The notes under the pieces are model-generated. The model was given only the letters and a program-made list of their open reading frames with translations, was not told the origin of the DNA and did not search any database. The position numbers and the translations under genes were made by a program. A stretch of DNA of 35,521 nt from a virus: positions 1-35,521 of the IMG/VR virus record IMGVR_UViG_2162886007_000068. The stretch is one strand, 5' to 3'. Shown here piece by piece: positions 21,193 to 29,460 of this stretch (the stretch's first letter is position 1; every line of letters begins with the position of its first letter).

Positions 21193-22221
21193 ATGTCGAA
21201 ATTGATTGCGAAACTTTCCGGCTCGGCCGCGTGGGGAATGACCGGCATCGGGCCGAAGCCGACGCTTGCGCCTCCTGACGAACAGGGCGGCGGCAACGGC
21301 GGCGAAAGCGGCCAGCAGCAGCAGAGCGAAGAGGGCAAAGGATCCGAAGGCGAAGGGCAGGCCAATGGCGGTGGTAAGGAAGGTGAAGGTGAAAGCCGCG
21401 CGGCACGCATGGGCGGCCTTATGTCGCAACGCTCGAAGGCTGGCGGCGAAGGTGAAGGCAACGGCGAAGGCGAGGGTGAGGGCAAGCAGCAGACCGAAGA
21501 GGACGGACGGCCGAAGGGTCTAGCCGATAAATTTTGGAATGCGAAAGACAAGACCGTCAACGTCGATGCAATCACGAAGGCTTATGCGGATCTCGAAAAA
21601 GCCCACGGCGATCTGAAGCGACAGAAGGGCGGCGGCGAAGTCCCGAAGGATGCGGCGGAATACTTCAAGGAAGGCGTGACGGTTCCAGAAGAGGCAGTTA
21701 ACTTCAAGGGACTGGGGGCGGATGATCCCGGCGTAAAGGCGTGGGCTGATGTCTGCCAGAAGCGCGGGATCGGCAAAACGCTGGCAACCGAACTTATGAG
21801 CGACATGCTTGTGACGATGAACGGCCACGTTGCCGCGCCGATTGATCCCGAAGTTGAAATGAAGGCGCTTGGCAAGTCCGGTCCCGCCATGATCGATGGG
21901 CTTTACACCTGGGTCGATGGCATGGAGCGCGCCGGGGATCTGGCCGAAGACGACATTGATGTCATCGAAAGCATCATGGGAACAGCCAAGGGCGCGCGGT
22001 TCCTTGCCAAGATGCGGAACATGACCGGCGAAAAACCAATCCCTGTTACGCCCGGCGAAGGATCTCGCGGCATGTCGGCCGAACAGTGGAACGACGAAAT
22101 GAAGGCCGCCATCAAGGCCAAGGATTACAAGAAGCAGGCAGAGCTTGAAGCCCTTGGCGAGCGCATCAACGGAACGGATAATGCCTTCTCCGGCCGCCCA
22201 GGCGGTTACAGCATCGGGTGA
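21193..22221 (+). CDS. Scaffold / capsid assembly protein
   Basis: A 342-residue acidic protein directly before the major capsid gene. Residues about 25-120 are low complexity, rich in Gly/Glu/Gln/Lys (repeated GEGE-type units). The middle (about 115-200) contains PKGLADKFWNAKDKTVNVDA and AYADLEKAHGDLKRQKGG, the segment typical of T7-like capsid assembly proteins. The C-terminus has helical segments (QWNDEMKAAIKAKDYKKQAE). It would guide prohead assembly and then leave. I chose the ATG at 21193, with AAGGA 9 bases upstream. Confidence 0.82.
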   Translation: MSKLIAKLSGSAAWGMTGIGPKPTLAPPDEQGGGNGGESGQQQQSEEGKGSEGEGQANGGGKEGEGESRAARMGGLMSQRSKAGGEGEGNGEGEGEGKQQTEEDGRPKGLADKFWNAKDKTVNVDAITKAYADLEKAHGDLKRQKGGGEVPKDAAEYFKEGVTVPEEAVNFKGLGADDPGVKAWADVCQKRGIGKTLATELMSDMLVTMNGHVAAPIDPEVEMKALGKSGPAMIDGLYTWVDGMERAGDLAEDDIDVIESIMGTAKGARFLAKMRNMTGEKPIPVTPGEGSRGMSAEQWNDEMKAAIKAKDYKKQAELEALGERINGTDNAFSGRPGGYSIG

Positions 22222-22286
22222 CTTGCGCTGGATCCGTGTTCGTGACATAAAACATTCGGTCTTAGCCGCATCTCTGACCGTACCAG

Positions 22287-22325
22287 AAAGCCTCACAGAT
22301 TTATTTTGTGGGGCTTTCGCTTTTT
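22287..22325 (+). terminator. Intrinsic terminator after the scaffold gene
   Basis: AAAGCCTCACA (22287-22297) pairs with TGTGGGGCTTT (22307-22317) with one T-G wobble and a 9-base loop. A T-run follows at 22321-22325. It would reduce read-through into the capsid gene, which seems to have its own promoter. Confidence 0.82.
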
Positions 22326-22608
22326 ATGAGGGCCTGCGGACGCGCAGGGCGGTAGCAGCCAGTAGGTAACGGGCCATGCTAATGCAGACAAACGTGCAGC
22401 CGCTTCCCTCTCCATTGACATTTTCCCGAACTGCGATCATCTTCCAGCCAATCGAGCGGACTTAACCGCGCTTCGCGGCCTCCATATCTCGGTTTATCTG
22501 CGGCCCGAAACGCCCGCCCACGGAACCTAATCGCCTAGCGACCTTCCCGCCTAAGTTTCGCCTATACCGCGCCAAGCCTCAAAAACTTCAACGCTCATAG
22601 GTGACAGA
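22326..22608 (+). other. Noncoding leader of the capsid gene
   Basis: About 280 bases with no supported gene. It includes the hairpin CCTGCG/CGCAGG (22333-22348), a candidate promoter at 22415 and a second short hairpin, CCGCG-CTT-CGCGG, near 22466-22478. It could be a 5' untranslated leader or a small RNA. Confidence 0.5.
22415..22443 (+). promoter_or_regulatory. Candidate promoter for the major capsid gene
   Basis: A perfect -35 TTGACA (22415-22420) and, after 17 bases, a weak -10 CATCTT (22438-22443). It follows a terminator and points to the capsid gene, leaving a leader of about 160 bases. Confidence 0.5.
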
Positions 22609-23457
22609 ATGTCCAAGTTTCTCACGAACAACCAGATTGCCAGTTTCGACGCCCGCGTGAAGGCGGCTTACGAACTCGGCGGCCTGCTGCGTAACACGGT
22701 CGAAATCGCTGACAACATCGTCGGCGCAACGCACCGTTTCAACAAGATCGGCAAGGGTGTTGCGACCCGGCGCATCGACCAGACGGACGTTGTTCCGATG
22801 AACATCGTTCATGGCAACGCGACGGCCACGCTCGAAGACTGGAACGCGGCCGAATACACCGGCATCTTCAACCAGCAGAAGGTGAACTACAAAGAGCAGG
22901 ACAAGCTTGCGACCATCATCGCGAACGCCATCGGCCGCCGCGAAGATCAGCTTATCCTTGATGCTCTCGATGCTGCTGCAACCACGCTGACCGTTTCGAC
23001 GGATGTCGGCGGCGTCGGCACCGGCATGAATACGGCAAAGCTGCGCCGCGCCGCCCGCCTGCTGAACCAGAAGGGCGTCCCGCGTGTGAAGGGCGAGCGC
23101 ACGATCGTCATTTCGGCGCAGGGCCTGGAAGAGCTTCTTGGCGATACGCCCGTGACTTCGAGCGATTACAACGTGGTCAAGACGCTGTATGACGGCGAAA
23201 TCTCCCATTGGCTCGGCTTTGAATTCAAGGTCATGGAAGATCGCGACGAAGGCGGCTTGCCGAAGGCTGGCGCAATCCGCACTTCCTTCGCCTATCACAA
23301 GGCATCCACGGGCCTTGCGGTCGGCATCAACATGCGCACGGAAGTCAACTATATCCCGGTCAAAACCTCCTGGCTGGCGAATGGTCTCTTCTCGGCCGGA
23401 TCCGTCGCAATCGATGCTGACGGCATCGTTGAATTGAGCAGCACCGAAGCGTCGTAA
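22609..23457 (+). CDS. Major capsid protein
   Basis: A 282-residue protein. The N-terminal segment LTNNQIASFDARVKAAYELG, then LLRNTVEIADNIVGATHRFN, and KQDKLATI-type helices followed by strand-rich C-terminal parts (SHWLGFEFKVMEDRDE ... TEVNYIPVKTSWLANG), match podovirus major capsid proteins of the HK97 fold. Position after the scaffold gene and its own promoter and terminators agree with very high expression. AGGTGA lies before the ATG. Confidence 0.88.
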   Translation: MSKFLTNNQIASFDARVKAAYELGGLLRNTVEIADNIVGATHRFNKIGKGVATRRIDQTDVVPMNIVHGNATATLEDWNAAEYTGIFNQQKVNYKEQDKLATIIANAIGRREDQLILDALDAAATTLTVSTDVGGVGTGMNTAKLRRAARLLNQKGVPRVKGERTIVISAQGLEELLGDTPVTSSDYNVVKTLYDGEISHWLGFEFKVMEDRDEGGLPKAGAIRTSFAYHKASTGLAVGINMRTEVNYIPVKTSWLANGLFSAGSVAIDADGIVELSSTEAS

Positions 23458-23503
23458 GGCGCTCCGGTATTGCCTCCCTGAAGTGTAAAGAAGGTTTTCT
23501 ATC

Positions 23504-23749
23504 ATGGCACTCGACAAGACCAATCTTGACCCCACCGGCTCCGGCTCGAAAGGCACGAAGACGCGGGCGATCTACCAGACGACAGACGCGAAGGCGACGG
23601 TTAAGGGCGCTGGTTATTTCAACGGCGCTGCAAACGAACTCGGCCGCGTCGGCGTCATCCTCATTGTTGCATCCGATGCGACCTTTGAGGCAAAGGTGAG
23701 CATTTCGGCTGGCGTCGTAACCATCGCGGCGCTCGACACTTACGCCTAA
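23504..23749 (+). CDS. Small putative capsid decoration protein
   Basis: An 81-residue beta-rich protein (GSGSKGTKTRAIYQTTDAKA, then KATVKGAGYFNGAANELGRV) ending in strands. It is cotranscribed with the major capsid gene and is bounded by a terminator, which fits a head-stabilising or decoration role. Family not firmly recognised. Confidence 0.65.
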   Translation: MALDKTNLDPTGSGSKGTKTRAIYQTTDAKATVKGAGYFNGAANELGRVGVILIVASDATFEAKVSISAGVVTIAALDTYA

Positions 23750-23754
23750 TACGG

Positions 23755-23768
23755 TTCCCTTGCTGTGG
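23755..23768 (-). promoter_or_regulatory. Start-associated motif in the reverse orientation
   Basis: The minus strand reads CCACAGCAAGGGAA, a full match, but no leftward gene follows. The plus strand reads TTCCC ... GGGAA around it, a small hairpin just before the capsid-operon terminator. Confidence 0.4.
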
Positions 23769-23780
23769 GGAAAAAAGAGG

Positions 23781-23820
23781 CCGCGCGGCTCGGGTAAACC
23801 GGCCGCGCGGTTTTGTTTTT
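23781..23820 (+). terminator. Intrinsic terminator of the capsid operon
   Basis: CCGCGCGGC (23781-23789) pairs with GCCGCGCGG (23802-23810); an inner CGG/CCG can extend the stem. TTTTGTTTTT follows (23811-23820). Confidence 0.9.
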
Positions 23821-23835
23821 GGGAAAGGTGAAAAC

Positions 23836-24471
23836 ATGGCTAGAACAGATATCCAGATTTGCCAGCGCGCATTGATGGCGCTCGGCGCGGCTCCAATCAA
23901 CAGCTTCGATACGCCCGGCGATACGGCAAAGATGCTGAAGATCTCATATCCCGCAATTCGCTCAACCGTTATCTCTTCCTACAAATGGGAATGCATGAAA
24001 ACGAGCAAAGAGCTTACGCGCGAGGCGGGAACGCCTGACGGCTTCCGTTATGCCTTCATCATGCCCGGTGATATGATCGGAGCGCCTTCAGCAGTCTATT
24101 GGAGCAACGCACCATACATCCGCGCCACGTCTGGTTTTGAGATCCGTGGCCGCCGGATCCTGTCGAACTATGAGCGCCTGTGGTGCGAATACTCGGTTGA
24201 AAAGCCGGAGGAAGAATGGCCCGCATGGTTCGCTGAATTGATGGTTGCCGCCGTCTGCGCGGAGATCGCTTTCATGGTTACTGACCAGGGGAACGTCCAA
24301 GATCTTTGGGAAAGCAAGGCTTATGGAACACCTTCGGAAAACCGGATAGGCGGGTTGATGGGGCAGGCCATGACGCTCGATGCGCAGGGATCCGGCAACA
24401 ATCCCGGCCTTGCCGATAACGCTTTTATCGATGCTCGCTTTGGCGGCGTTTACCCTGGGGATAGCTGGTAA
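23836..24471 (+). CDS. Tail tubular protein A (T7 gp11-like)
   Basis: A 211-residue tail adaptor between portal and nozzle. The N-terminal pattern ICQRALMALGAAPINSFDTP, then YPAIRSTVISSYKWECMKTS, is characteristic of T7 gp11-like tail-tube A proteins: LGA.PI.SF, then Y...R......W. Length is close to that of gp11 (about 196). It ends one base into the start of the next gene (TAATG), so both tail-tube proteins are coupled. Confidence 0.87.
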   Translation: MARTDIQICQRALMALGAAPINSFDTPGDTAKMLKISYPAIRSTVISSYKWECMKTSKELTREAGTPDGFRYAFIMPGDMIGAPSAVYWSNAPYIRATSGFEIRGRRILSNYERLWCEYSVEKPEEEWPAWFAELMVAAVCAEIAFMVTDQGNVQDLWESKAYGTPSENRIGGLMGQAMTLDAQGSGNNPGLADNAFIDARFGGVYPGDSW

Positions 24472-26642
24472 TGGCACGCATTAAGGAACTCAAAACAAAC
24501 TTCGTCGGCGGTGAACAGGATCCGCTATTGCGGCAGCGATCAGACGTAAAGGCTTATTACAACGGCGCGGAAAAACTGCGGAACATGATCGTTCTGCCGC
24601 AAGGTGGCGCGCGTGTTCGGCCTGGATCTCGGTATTTGTGGACTGTTCCAGAGATACCGCTGTTGGATGGCGGCGGTCTCTCCAATGTCAGAATGTTCGA
24701 ATTTCAATTTTCGACAGAACAGACATATCTATTTGTTTTCCGCCACAAGGCGGCAACCATATTCCGCGACGGCGTTGTTGTGGCTGAAGTCGTAACGCCT
24801 TTCTCGTCTGCGGATCTTCGGCCGCAACTGACAGCCAAGGGTGATTTGATTTCAACAGGGATAAGCGTAACGCAGTCTCGCGACACGCTTCTTGTGTTTC
24901 ACCAAAACTACAAGACAAAAAAAATAAAGCGCGGCGCAACTCACGCTGATTGGACTATATCAGATTGGGATTATATCAACCTTCAGCGCTTTGATTTTGG
25001 AGATACCACATATGTGAATGGCGTTGACGAAGTGCAGGCCATCACTTTCCCGCAACCTGGATCTCAAGGCGATTGGGTTAGCGGCGACACGTTCAAGCTT
25101 ATTATTGAGGATGAAAAGACCGATAATATTGCATATACAACAGTCGCGGCAGATCTTAGGGCCGCAATGGAGGCGGCAATCAAGAGATTGCCAAACGTAA
25201 GCGCTGCGGGCATTACGGTTACTTTTACAGGATCTGGAACCACAGCCACATCCACATTTTTCCTTGGCTTTTCGGGAGCAAATGGAAAACGCCCGTGGGG
25301 CGCTGCTGGCTATGAAACAATTTCTGTGAAGCAGGTTCCATCAATAGATATAGTTGTGACACAGCAAGGCGAATATCAGGGCGAAGACGTTTGGAGTAAT
25401 GTGCGTGGCTGGCCTCGCTGTGGCTGTTTTTTCCAAGGTCGCTTGTGGGTGGCCGGGACAAAATATCTTCCAAATTCAATGTGGGCTTCTCGATCTGGCG
25501 CTCCGAACGATTTCAACAGCAAGAAAATAGACGCTGACTATGGGATATCGGCCACGACAGACACCGACGATGTTCCGGCTTTCGTTGCCATATTCGCGGG
25601 CCGTCACCTTCAATTGTTTTCGACGGCTGCGGAATTCTACATTCCGATATCTGAAACGGAGCCGGTCACGCCTGAAAACATCACGCTTCGCCGCACCACG
25701 TCGCGCGGCTGCAAGCCTGGGCTTCGTGTATTCGAAGTGGACGGCGCAACGCATTTCGTGCAACGGCGTGGCAAGGCGCTTCGTGAATTCATCTTTGCAG
25801 ATACCGAAGCGGCATATCAGGCGAATAATATTTCGCTCTTGGCGTCTCACCTGATGCGGGATCCTGTCGGCTTCGCTCTTCGCCGTTCTTCTTCAACGGA
25901 AGATGCTGATTATGAATTCATGCCGAACATCGACGGAACGATGACGGTGTTTTGCACCCTGCGAACGCAGGAGGTAAACGCTATGACGCTTTGGCAGACG
26001 GACGGCATTTATGATGACGTGGCTGTTATTCTCGATGAAGCATATTTTTCGGTAATACGGACAATAAACGGATCCCCGGTAAAGATGATCGAGATAATGG
26101 ACGATGCTGTAACGGTCGATTGCGGCACGGCTAACCTCGATATTTCTTCGCCAGCCGCTGGCGTCACTCTCGCGCACCTTCCTAACGAACTGATTGAATA
26201 TCAGATTGATGGCCTTGTTCGTCAGCCGAAGACGGCGAACGGATCCGGCGCGATTGTTTTCGACCGGCCCGCCACCTCGTCATATATCGCCGGGCTGAAA
26301 TATCCAGAAGTCCTTCCAGACGAAGCGCCCGGTTTCATTTGGTGCGTGAAAACGCTCCCATTCGAAACGCAGTTGCCAGACGGCGCAAGCATGGGCAGGA
26401 AACGCCGCGTCGTATCGGCTGACGTTCGCGTTTATGAAACCTCTGACCTTGTGGTAAATGGTACGCCTATAGCTTTCCGAGAATTCGGAGAGAATGTTCT
26501 CGACACGCCGATATCTCCATTCACTGGCGTTAAGCGTGTGCGCGGGTTCCTCGGTTGGGATTATGAGGGGCAAGTGTTAATCGGAAGCGACATTTCAACC
26601 ACGGCGACGGTTCTTGGCCTCGCCTATTCTGTGAGCATCTGA
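24471..26642 (+). CDS. Tail tubular protein B (T7 gp12-like)
   Basis: A 723-residue tail nozzle protein. The start ELKTNFVGGEQDPLLRQRSD, then GAEKLRNMIVLPQGGARVRP, is the signature of the gp12-like family (F.gGe..P....R.D...Y..g.....N..v...GG...RPG). Mid-protein FFQGRLWVAGTKYLPNSMWA is a further typical block. Codon use between about 24700 and 25500 is less GC-rich than in the neighbours, hinting at a receptor-exposed or exchanged segment. Confidence 0.9.
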   Translation: MARIKELKTNFVGGEQDPLLRQRSDVKAYYNGAEKLRNMIVLPQGGARVRPGSRYLWTVPEIPLLDGGGLSNVRMFEFQFSTEQTYLFVFRHKAATIFRDGVVVAEVVTPFSSADLRPQLTAKGDLISTGISVTQSRDTLLVFHQNYKTKKIKRGATHADWTISDWDYINLQRFDFGDTTYVNGVDEVQAITFPQPGSQGDWVSGDTFKLIIEDEKTDNIAYTTVAADLRAAMEAAIKRLPNVSAAGITVTFTGSGTTATSTFFLGFSGANGKRPWGAAGYETISVKQVPSIDIVVTQQGEYQGEDVWSNVRGWPRCGCFFQGRLWVAGTKYLPNSMWASRSGAPNDFNSKKIDADYGISATTDTDDVPAFVAIFAGRHLQLFSTAAEFYIPISETEPVTPENITLRRTTSRGCKPGLRVFEVDGATHFVQRRGKALREFIFADTEAAYQANNISLLASHLMRDPVGFALRRSSSTEDADYEFMPNIDGTMTVFCTLRTQEVNAMTLWQTDGIYDDVAVILDEAYFSVIRTINGSPVKMIEIMDDAVTVDCGTANLDISSPAAGVTLAHLPNELIEYQIDGLVRQPKTANGSGAIVFDRPATSSYIAGLKYPEVLPDEAPGFIWCVKTLPFETQLPDGASMGRKRRVVSADVRVYETSDLVVNGTPIAFREFGENVLDTPISPFTGVKRVRGFLGWDYEGQVLIGSDISTTATVLGLAYSVSI

Positions 26643-26644
26643 CC

Positions 26645-27184
26645 ATGGCAGAACTATTCACGACACTTATTGCGGGTCTCGGCGGCGGCGGATCGGCGGC
26701 GGCTGCGGGTGGCGCGGCTGCTGGCGCGGCAACAACCGGATTTTCGCTTACGTCGCTTTTGTCGACTGGCGCAACGGTTGTTGGCGGCCTCGCATCCATG
26801 GCGGCTGGCCGTCAACAGCAATCCGCCCTTAATGCCCAGGCAGGCCAAGAGGAAATAAAGGCCGTGCAGGAAGAGATAAACGGCAGGCAGGAAGCCTTGA
26901 CCGCGATGCGAAAGCTGAATTCGGATCTCTCCAATGTCCTTGTTGCTGGTTACGGATCCGGCCTTTCGCCTACTGGATCCATAGAGGCGGCACAGAATGA
27001 AGCGCTTCAGACCGGTGAAGCAAACATTACGATGGCCCGAAACAATGCGCGGTTTGCATCGGCGGCAAGGCGTGGGCAGGCGCAGCAGTTGCGAATTGAG
27101 GGGCGCGGCGCAAAAAATCAGGGTCTTTTCAGTGCAATTTCTGGCGGCCTATCTTTGGGATCTCGCCGCGATCAAAGGGGTTAA
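26645..27184 (+). CDS. Internal virion protein (gp14-like)
   Basis: A 179-residue protein. A Gly/Ala-rich hydrophobic N-terminus (about 5-60, with FSLTSLLSTGATVVGGLASM) is followed by a helix (QEEIKAVQEEINGRQEALTA) and a C-terminal helical part with RRGQAQQLRIEGRGAKNQG. Size and order match the smallest of three ejected core proteins of T7-like phages (gp14), which crosses the outer membrane. Two bases separate it from the tail-tube B stop. Confidence 0.72.
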   Translation: MAELFTTLIAGLGGGGSAAAAGGAAAGAATTGFSLTSLLSTGATVVGGLASMAAGRQQQSALNAQAGQEEIKAVQEEINGRQEALTAMRKLNSDLSNVLVAGYGSGLSPTGSIEAAQNEALQTGEANITMARNNARFASAARRGQAQQLRIEGRGAKNQGLFSAISGGLSLGSRRDQRG

Positions 27185-27187
27185 TTC

Positions 27188-29458
27188 ATGGCTGGCAGCA
27201 ATTCCACGACGCGCGGCGTTCCTCGGCGGATCCTTCAGGGCGACGGGCCAAGCGTTCCAGTCATTGGTGCGGGACAGATCCCGACAATCCAGTTTTCCAG
27301 CGGCAACGCTCGCGCCTTGCAGCAGTTTTCGCGGGATCTGTTCGCCGTGTCGTCGCAGATGGAAGACACGCTTGATAAGCAGGCCGAAGCCGAAGCCACG
27401 ACGCAAGGCGCTCTGTCCGGTGCTTCCGGTGATATCCAGCTTCAGGATTACGGCACGATCAGAGGGCGGGCATATAACAAGGCCGCCGTGGAAACCTTTG
27501 CGGCAACGCTTGATACCCGGTCAGTTCAGAAGTTGAATGAACTGCAGAACACTTACTGGAACAATCCGGCAAAGCTCCAATCGGAATGGGACAATTGGCG
27601 CACAGGTGTCCGCCAAGAGCTTTCTGCCGTTTCCCCCGAACAGGCAGTTGCCTTTGATAACCGCACGGCGATCCGTGGTATTCCCGCTGTCGAGCAGGCG
27701 AAGGACACGGTTTACAAGCTGACGCGCTCGGAAGCCGATGCGGCTTTGATCGAGCAAGAAGCGTCCTTGCGGTCAGAGGTTAAAACTCTCGGCGCGGATC
27801 TCTTCAGCGAAAATCCCGACAGATCGCGTGCGTCTGCCAATGCAATTCAGATGCTGCGAAACGACTTCATGCGGACTTATTCGGCGGTCGATCCGACAAC
27901 CGGAAAGCCGCTCTATTCGCCGGAAGAAGTCGCGAAGGCAAAGAAGAGCTTCAACGATACGGTCATGTCGCAGGCAACGCTATCCTGGTTCGATGAACAG
28001 CAGGATAAGGCCGGGGCCTATATGAAATTCATCGGCGGCGATTTCAAATTCAAGGTCAACGCTTCGAACGATCAGGTTCCCGTTGTCATGCAGAATTATG
28101 GCAAGAGGAATTTGCCATTGCAGGCGGATCTCAAAAACAAGATCCAGGCGGCGGCGGCGGCAACCGGCGACGGAATAGGCATCGTCGTTCAGTCTGGCGG
28201 GCAGGTAACGCGCGAAGAAGCCGCCGCCGGTCTCGGCCGTCGCACTGGATCGACGCGGCACGATCACGGTGGCGCGGGCGATATCAAGCTTACGCGGAAC
28301 GGGCAGGTTCTGGACTTCAACACAAACCGCGACGTTTATGTGCAGTTCGCAAAGAACGCTGCCGCCGCCGGGCTGACCGGTATCGGCGTTGATGAGGCCA
28401 AGGGGTACATTCATGCCGGGGGCGGTCCTAAGGCGGCATGGGGGTATCGAGGCGGCGCGAATGGCAATGAATATCTGCCGGGTGATTTCCGCTCTGCCAT
28501 TGATGAGGGCTGGCGGAACCCTATGGACACGGCACCGAAGACTTCCGAATTTGCCGTTTCGGAAACTCTTTCCCCTTCCGCGCTTAATTCGCTCGATGCA
28601 GAAATGCGGGCGCGTATCTCATTCATGAATGGGCAAGTTGACCGGCAGCAGCAGCAGCAAAACAAGGCGCTTGTGGCAACGCAGGAAAAGACATCCTTCG
28701 ATATGACCTATCGCCTTTTCATGGCCGGGCAAACGGATCTCGCGACAGGTCAGCCGATCGCACCGGTGACGGCTGCGGAGATCCGTGCGGCGCAACAGCG
28801 CGGCTCACTGAAGCCTTCGGATGGTGAGGCGCTGATAAAGGCTCTCAACACAGAGCGGCCGGAAACATCGGATCCAACCACATACCGCACCTTGCTTGCG
28901 CAGATCTATGACGGCGAAGACGTTTATTCGCAGATCATCAATTCCGGCGCAAAGCTTTCCCGGCAGGATGCGGCCGAACTGCTCGGCAAAAACAAAAGCG
29001 TGGTGCGCGATAACCTGGGCGAATTCAGCAAGGATCAACAATTCTATTTCGACACGCTGAAAGCGCGGGTTGGTCAAAGCGGCCTTCTCGATAAATTCGA
29101 CCAGGGCAAGGCGGACCGGGCGGCGCAGGCTTATGACGAATATCGCCGCCGTGTTCTGGATCCTGAAAACACGGATAGTCCATCTGTCATTGCTGATGAC
29201 ATTGCGAACCGCGCGACCATGGATGTTTACCAAATGGACCGGTCCGCGCTCGGCCGCATGGTTCAACCGCGCTTCTCTGTTCAAGTCCCGCAACAGAACA
29301 GGCTTGACGTGAAGGCATCGGCTCAAAGGCTTCAGGCCGCACGGCAGGCGAACGAATTGACGGAACAGCAATACCGTATCGAGCAGCAGCGGCTTATTGA
29401 CTGGAAGCGCCTGCAAGATCAGGTTGACCGCCAAACCACAGCACCCAAAGGAAAATGA
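27188..29458 (+). CDS. Internal virion protein with LAS-type peptidoglycan hydrolase domain
   Basis: A 756-residue protein in the position of T7 gp15. Around residues 330-415 it carries TRHDHGGAGD, matching the xxHxxGxAxD zinc motif of LAS/M15 peptidases (H358, D365; Thr replaces the usual Ser), and GYIHAGGGP supplies a second zinc His (H409). Such a domain would cut peptide cross-links in the cell wall during genome entry. The rest is helical and Gln-rich. No lytic transglycosylase motif is visible in this or the next gene, so wall cutting may rest on this domain. Confidence 0.75.
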   Translation: MAGSNSTTRGVPRRILQGDGPSVPVIGAGQIPTIQFSSGNARALQQFSRDLFAVSSQMEDTLDKQAEAEATTQGALSGASGDIQLQDYGTIRGRAYNKAAVETFAATLDTRSVQKLNELQNTYWNNPAKLQSEWDNWRTGVRQELSAVSPEQAVAFDNRTAIRGIPAVEQAKDTVYKLTRSEADAALIEQEASLRSEVKTLGADLFSENPDRSRASANAIQMLRNDFMRTYSAVDPTTGKPLYSPEEVAKAKKSFNDTVMSQATLSWFDEQQDKAGAYMKFIGGDFKFKVNASNDQVPVVMQNYGKRNLPLQADLKNKIQAAAAATGDGIGIVVQSGGQVTREEAAAGLGRRTGSTRHDHGGAGDIKLTRNGQVLDFNTNRDVYVQFAKNAAAAGLTGIGVDEAKGYIHAGGGPKAAWGYRGGANGNEYLPGDFRSAIDEGWRNPMDTAPKTSEFAVSETLSPSALNSLDAEMRARISFMNGQVDRQQQQQNKALVATQEKTSFDMTYRLFMAGQTDLATGQPIAPVTAAEIRAAQQRGSLKPSDGEALIKALNTERPETSDPTTYRTLLAQIYDGEDVYSQIINSGAKLSRQDAAELLGKNKSVVRDNLGEFSKDQQFYFDTLKARVGQSGLLDKFDQGKADRAAQAYDEYRRRVLDPENTDSPSVIADDIANRATMDVYQMDRSALGRMVQPRFSVQVPQQNRLDVKASAQRLQAARQANELTEQQYRIEQQRLIDWKRLQDQVDRQTTAPKGK
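29436..29453 (+). promoter_or_regulatory. Start-associated motif with a CCC insert
   Basis: CCACAGCA (29436-29443), then CCC, then AAAGGAA (29447-29453), at the end of the preceding gene and 7 bases before the ATG at 29461. Confidence 0.45.
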
Positions 29459-29460
29459 CA

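Noticed and set aside
25360-25374. ACACAGCAAGGCGAA inside the tail tubular B gene
   Set aside because: Coding occurrence (Thr-Gln-Gln-Gly-Glu) with no start codon nearby; chance match to the start-associated motif.
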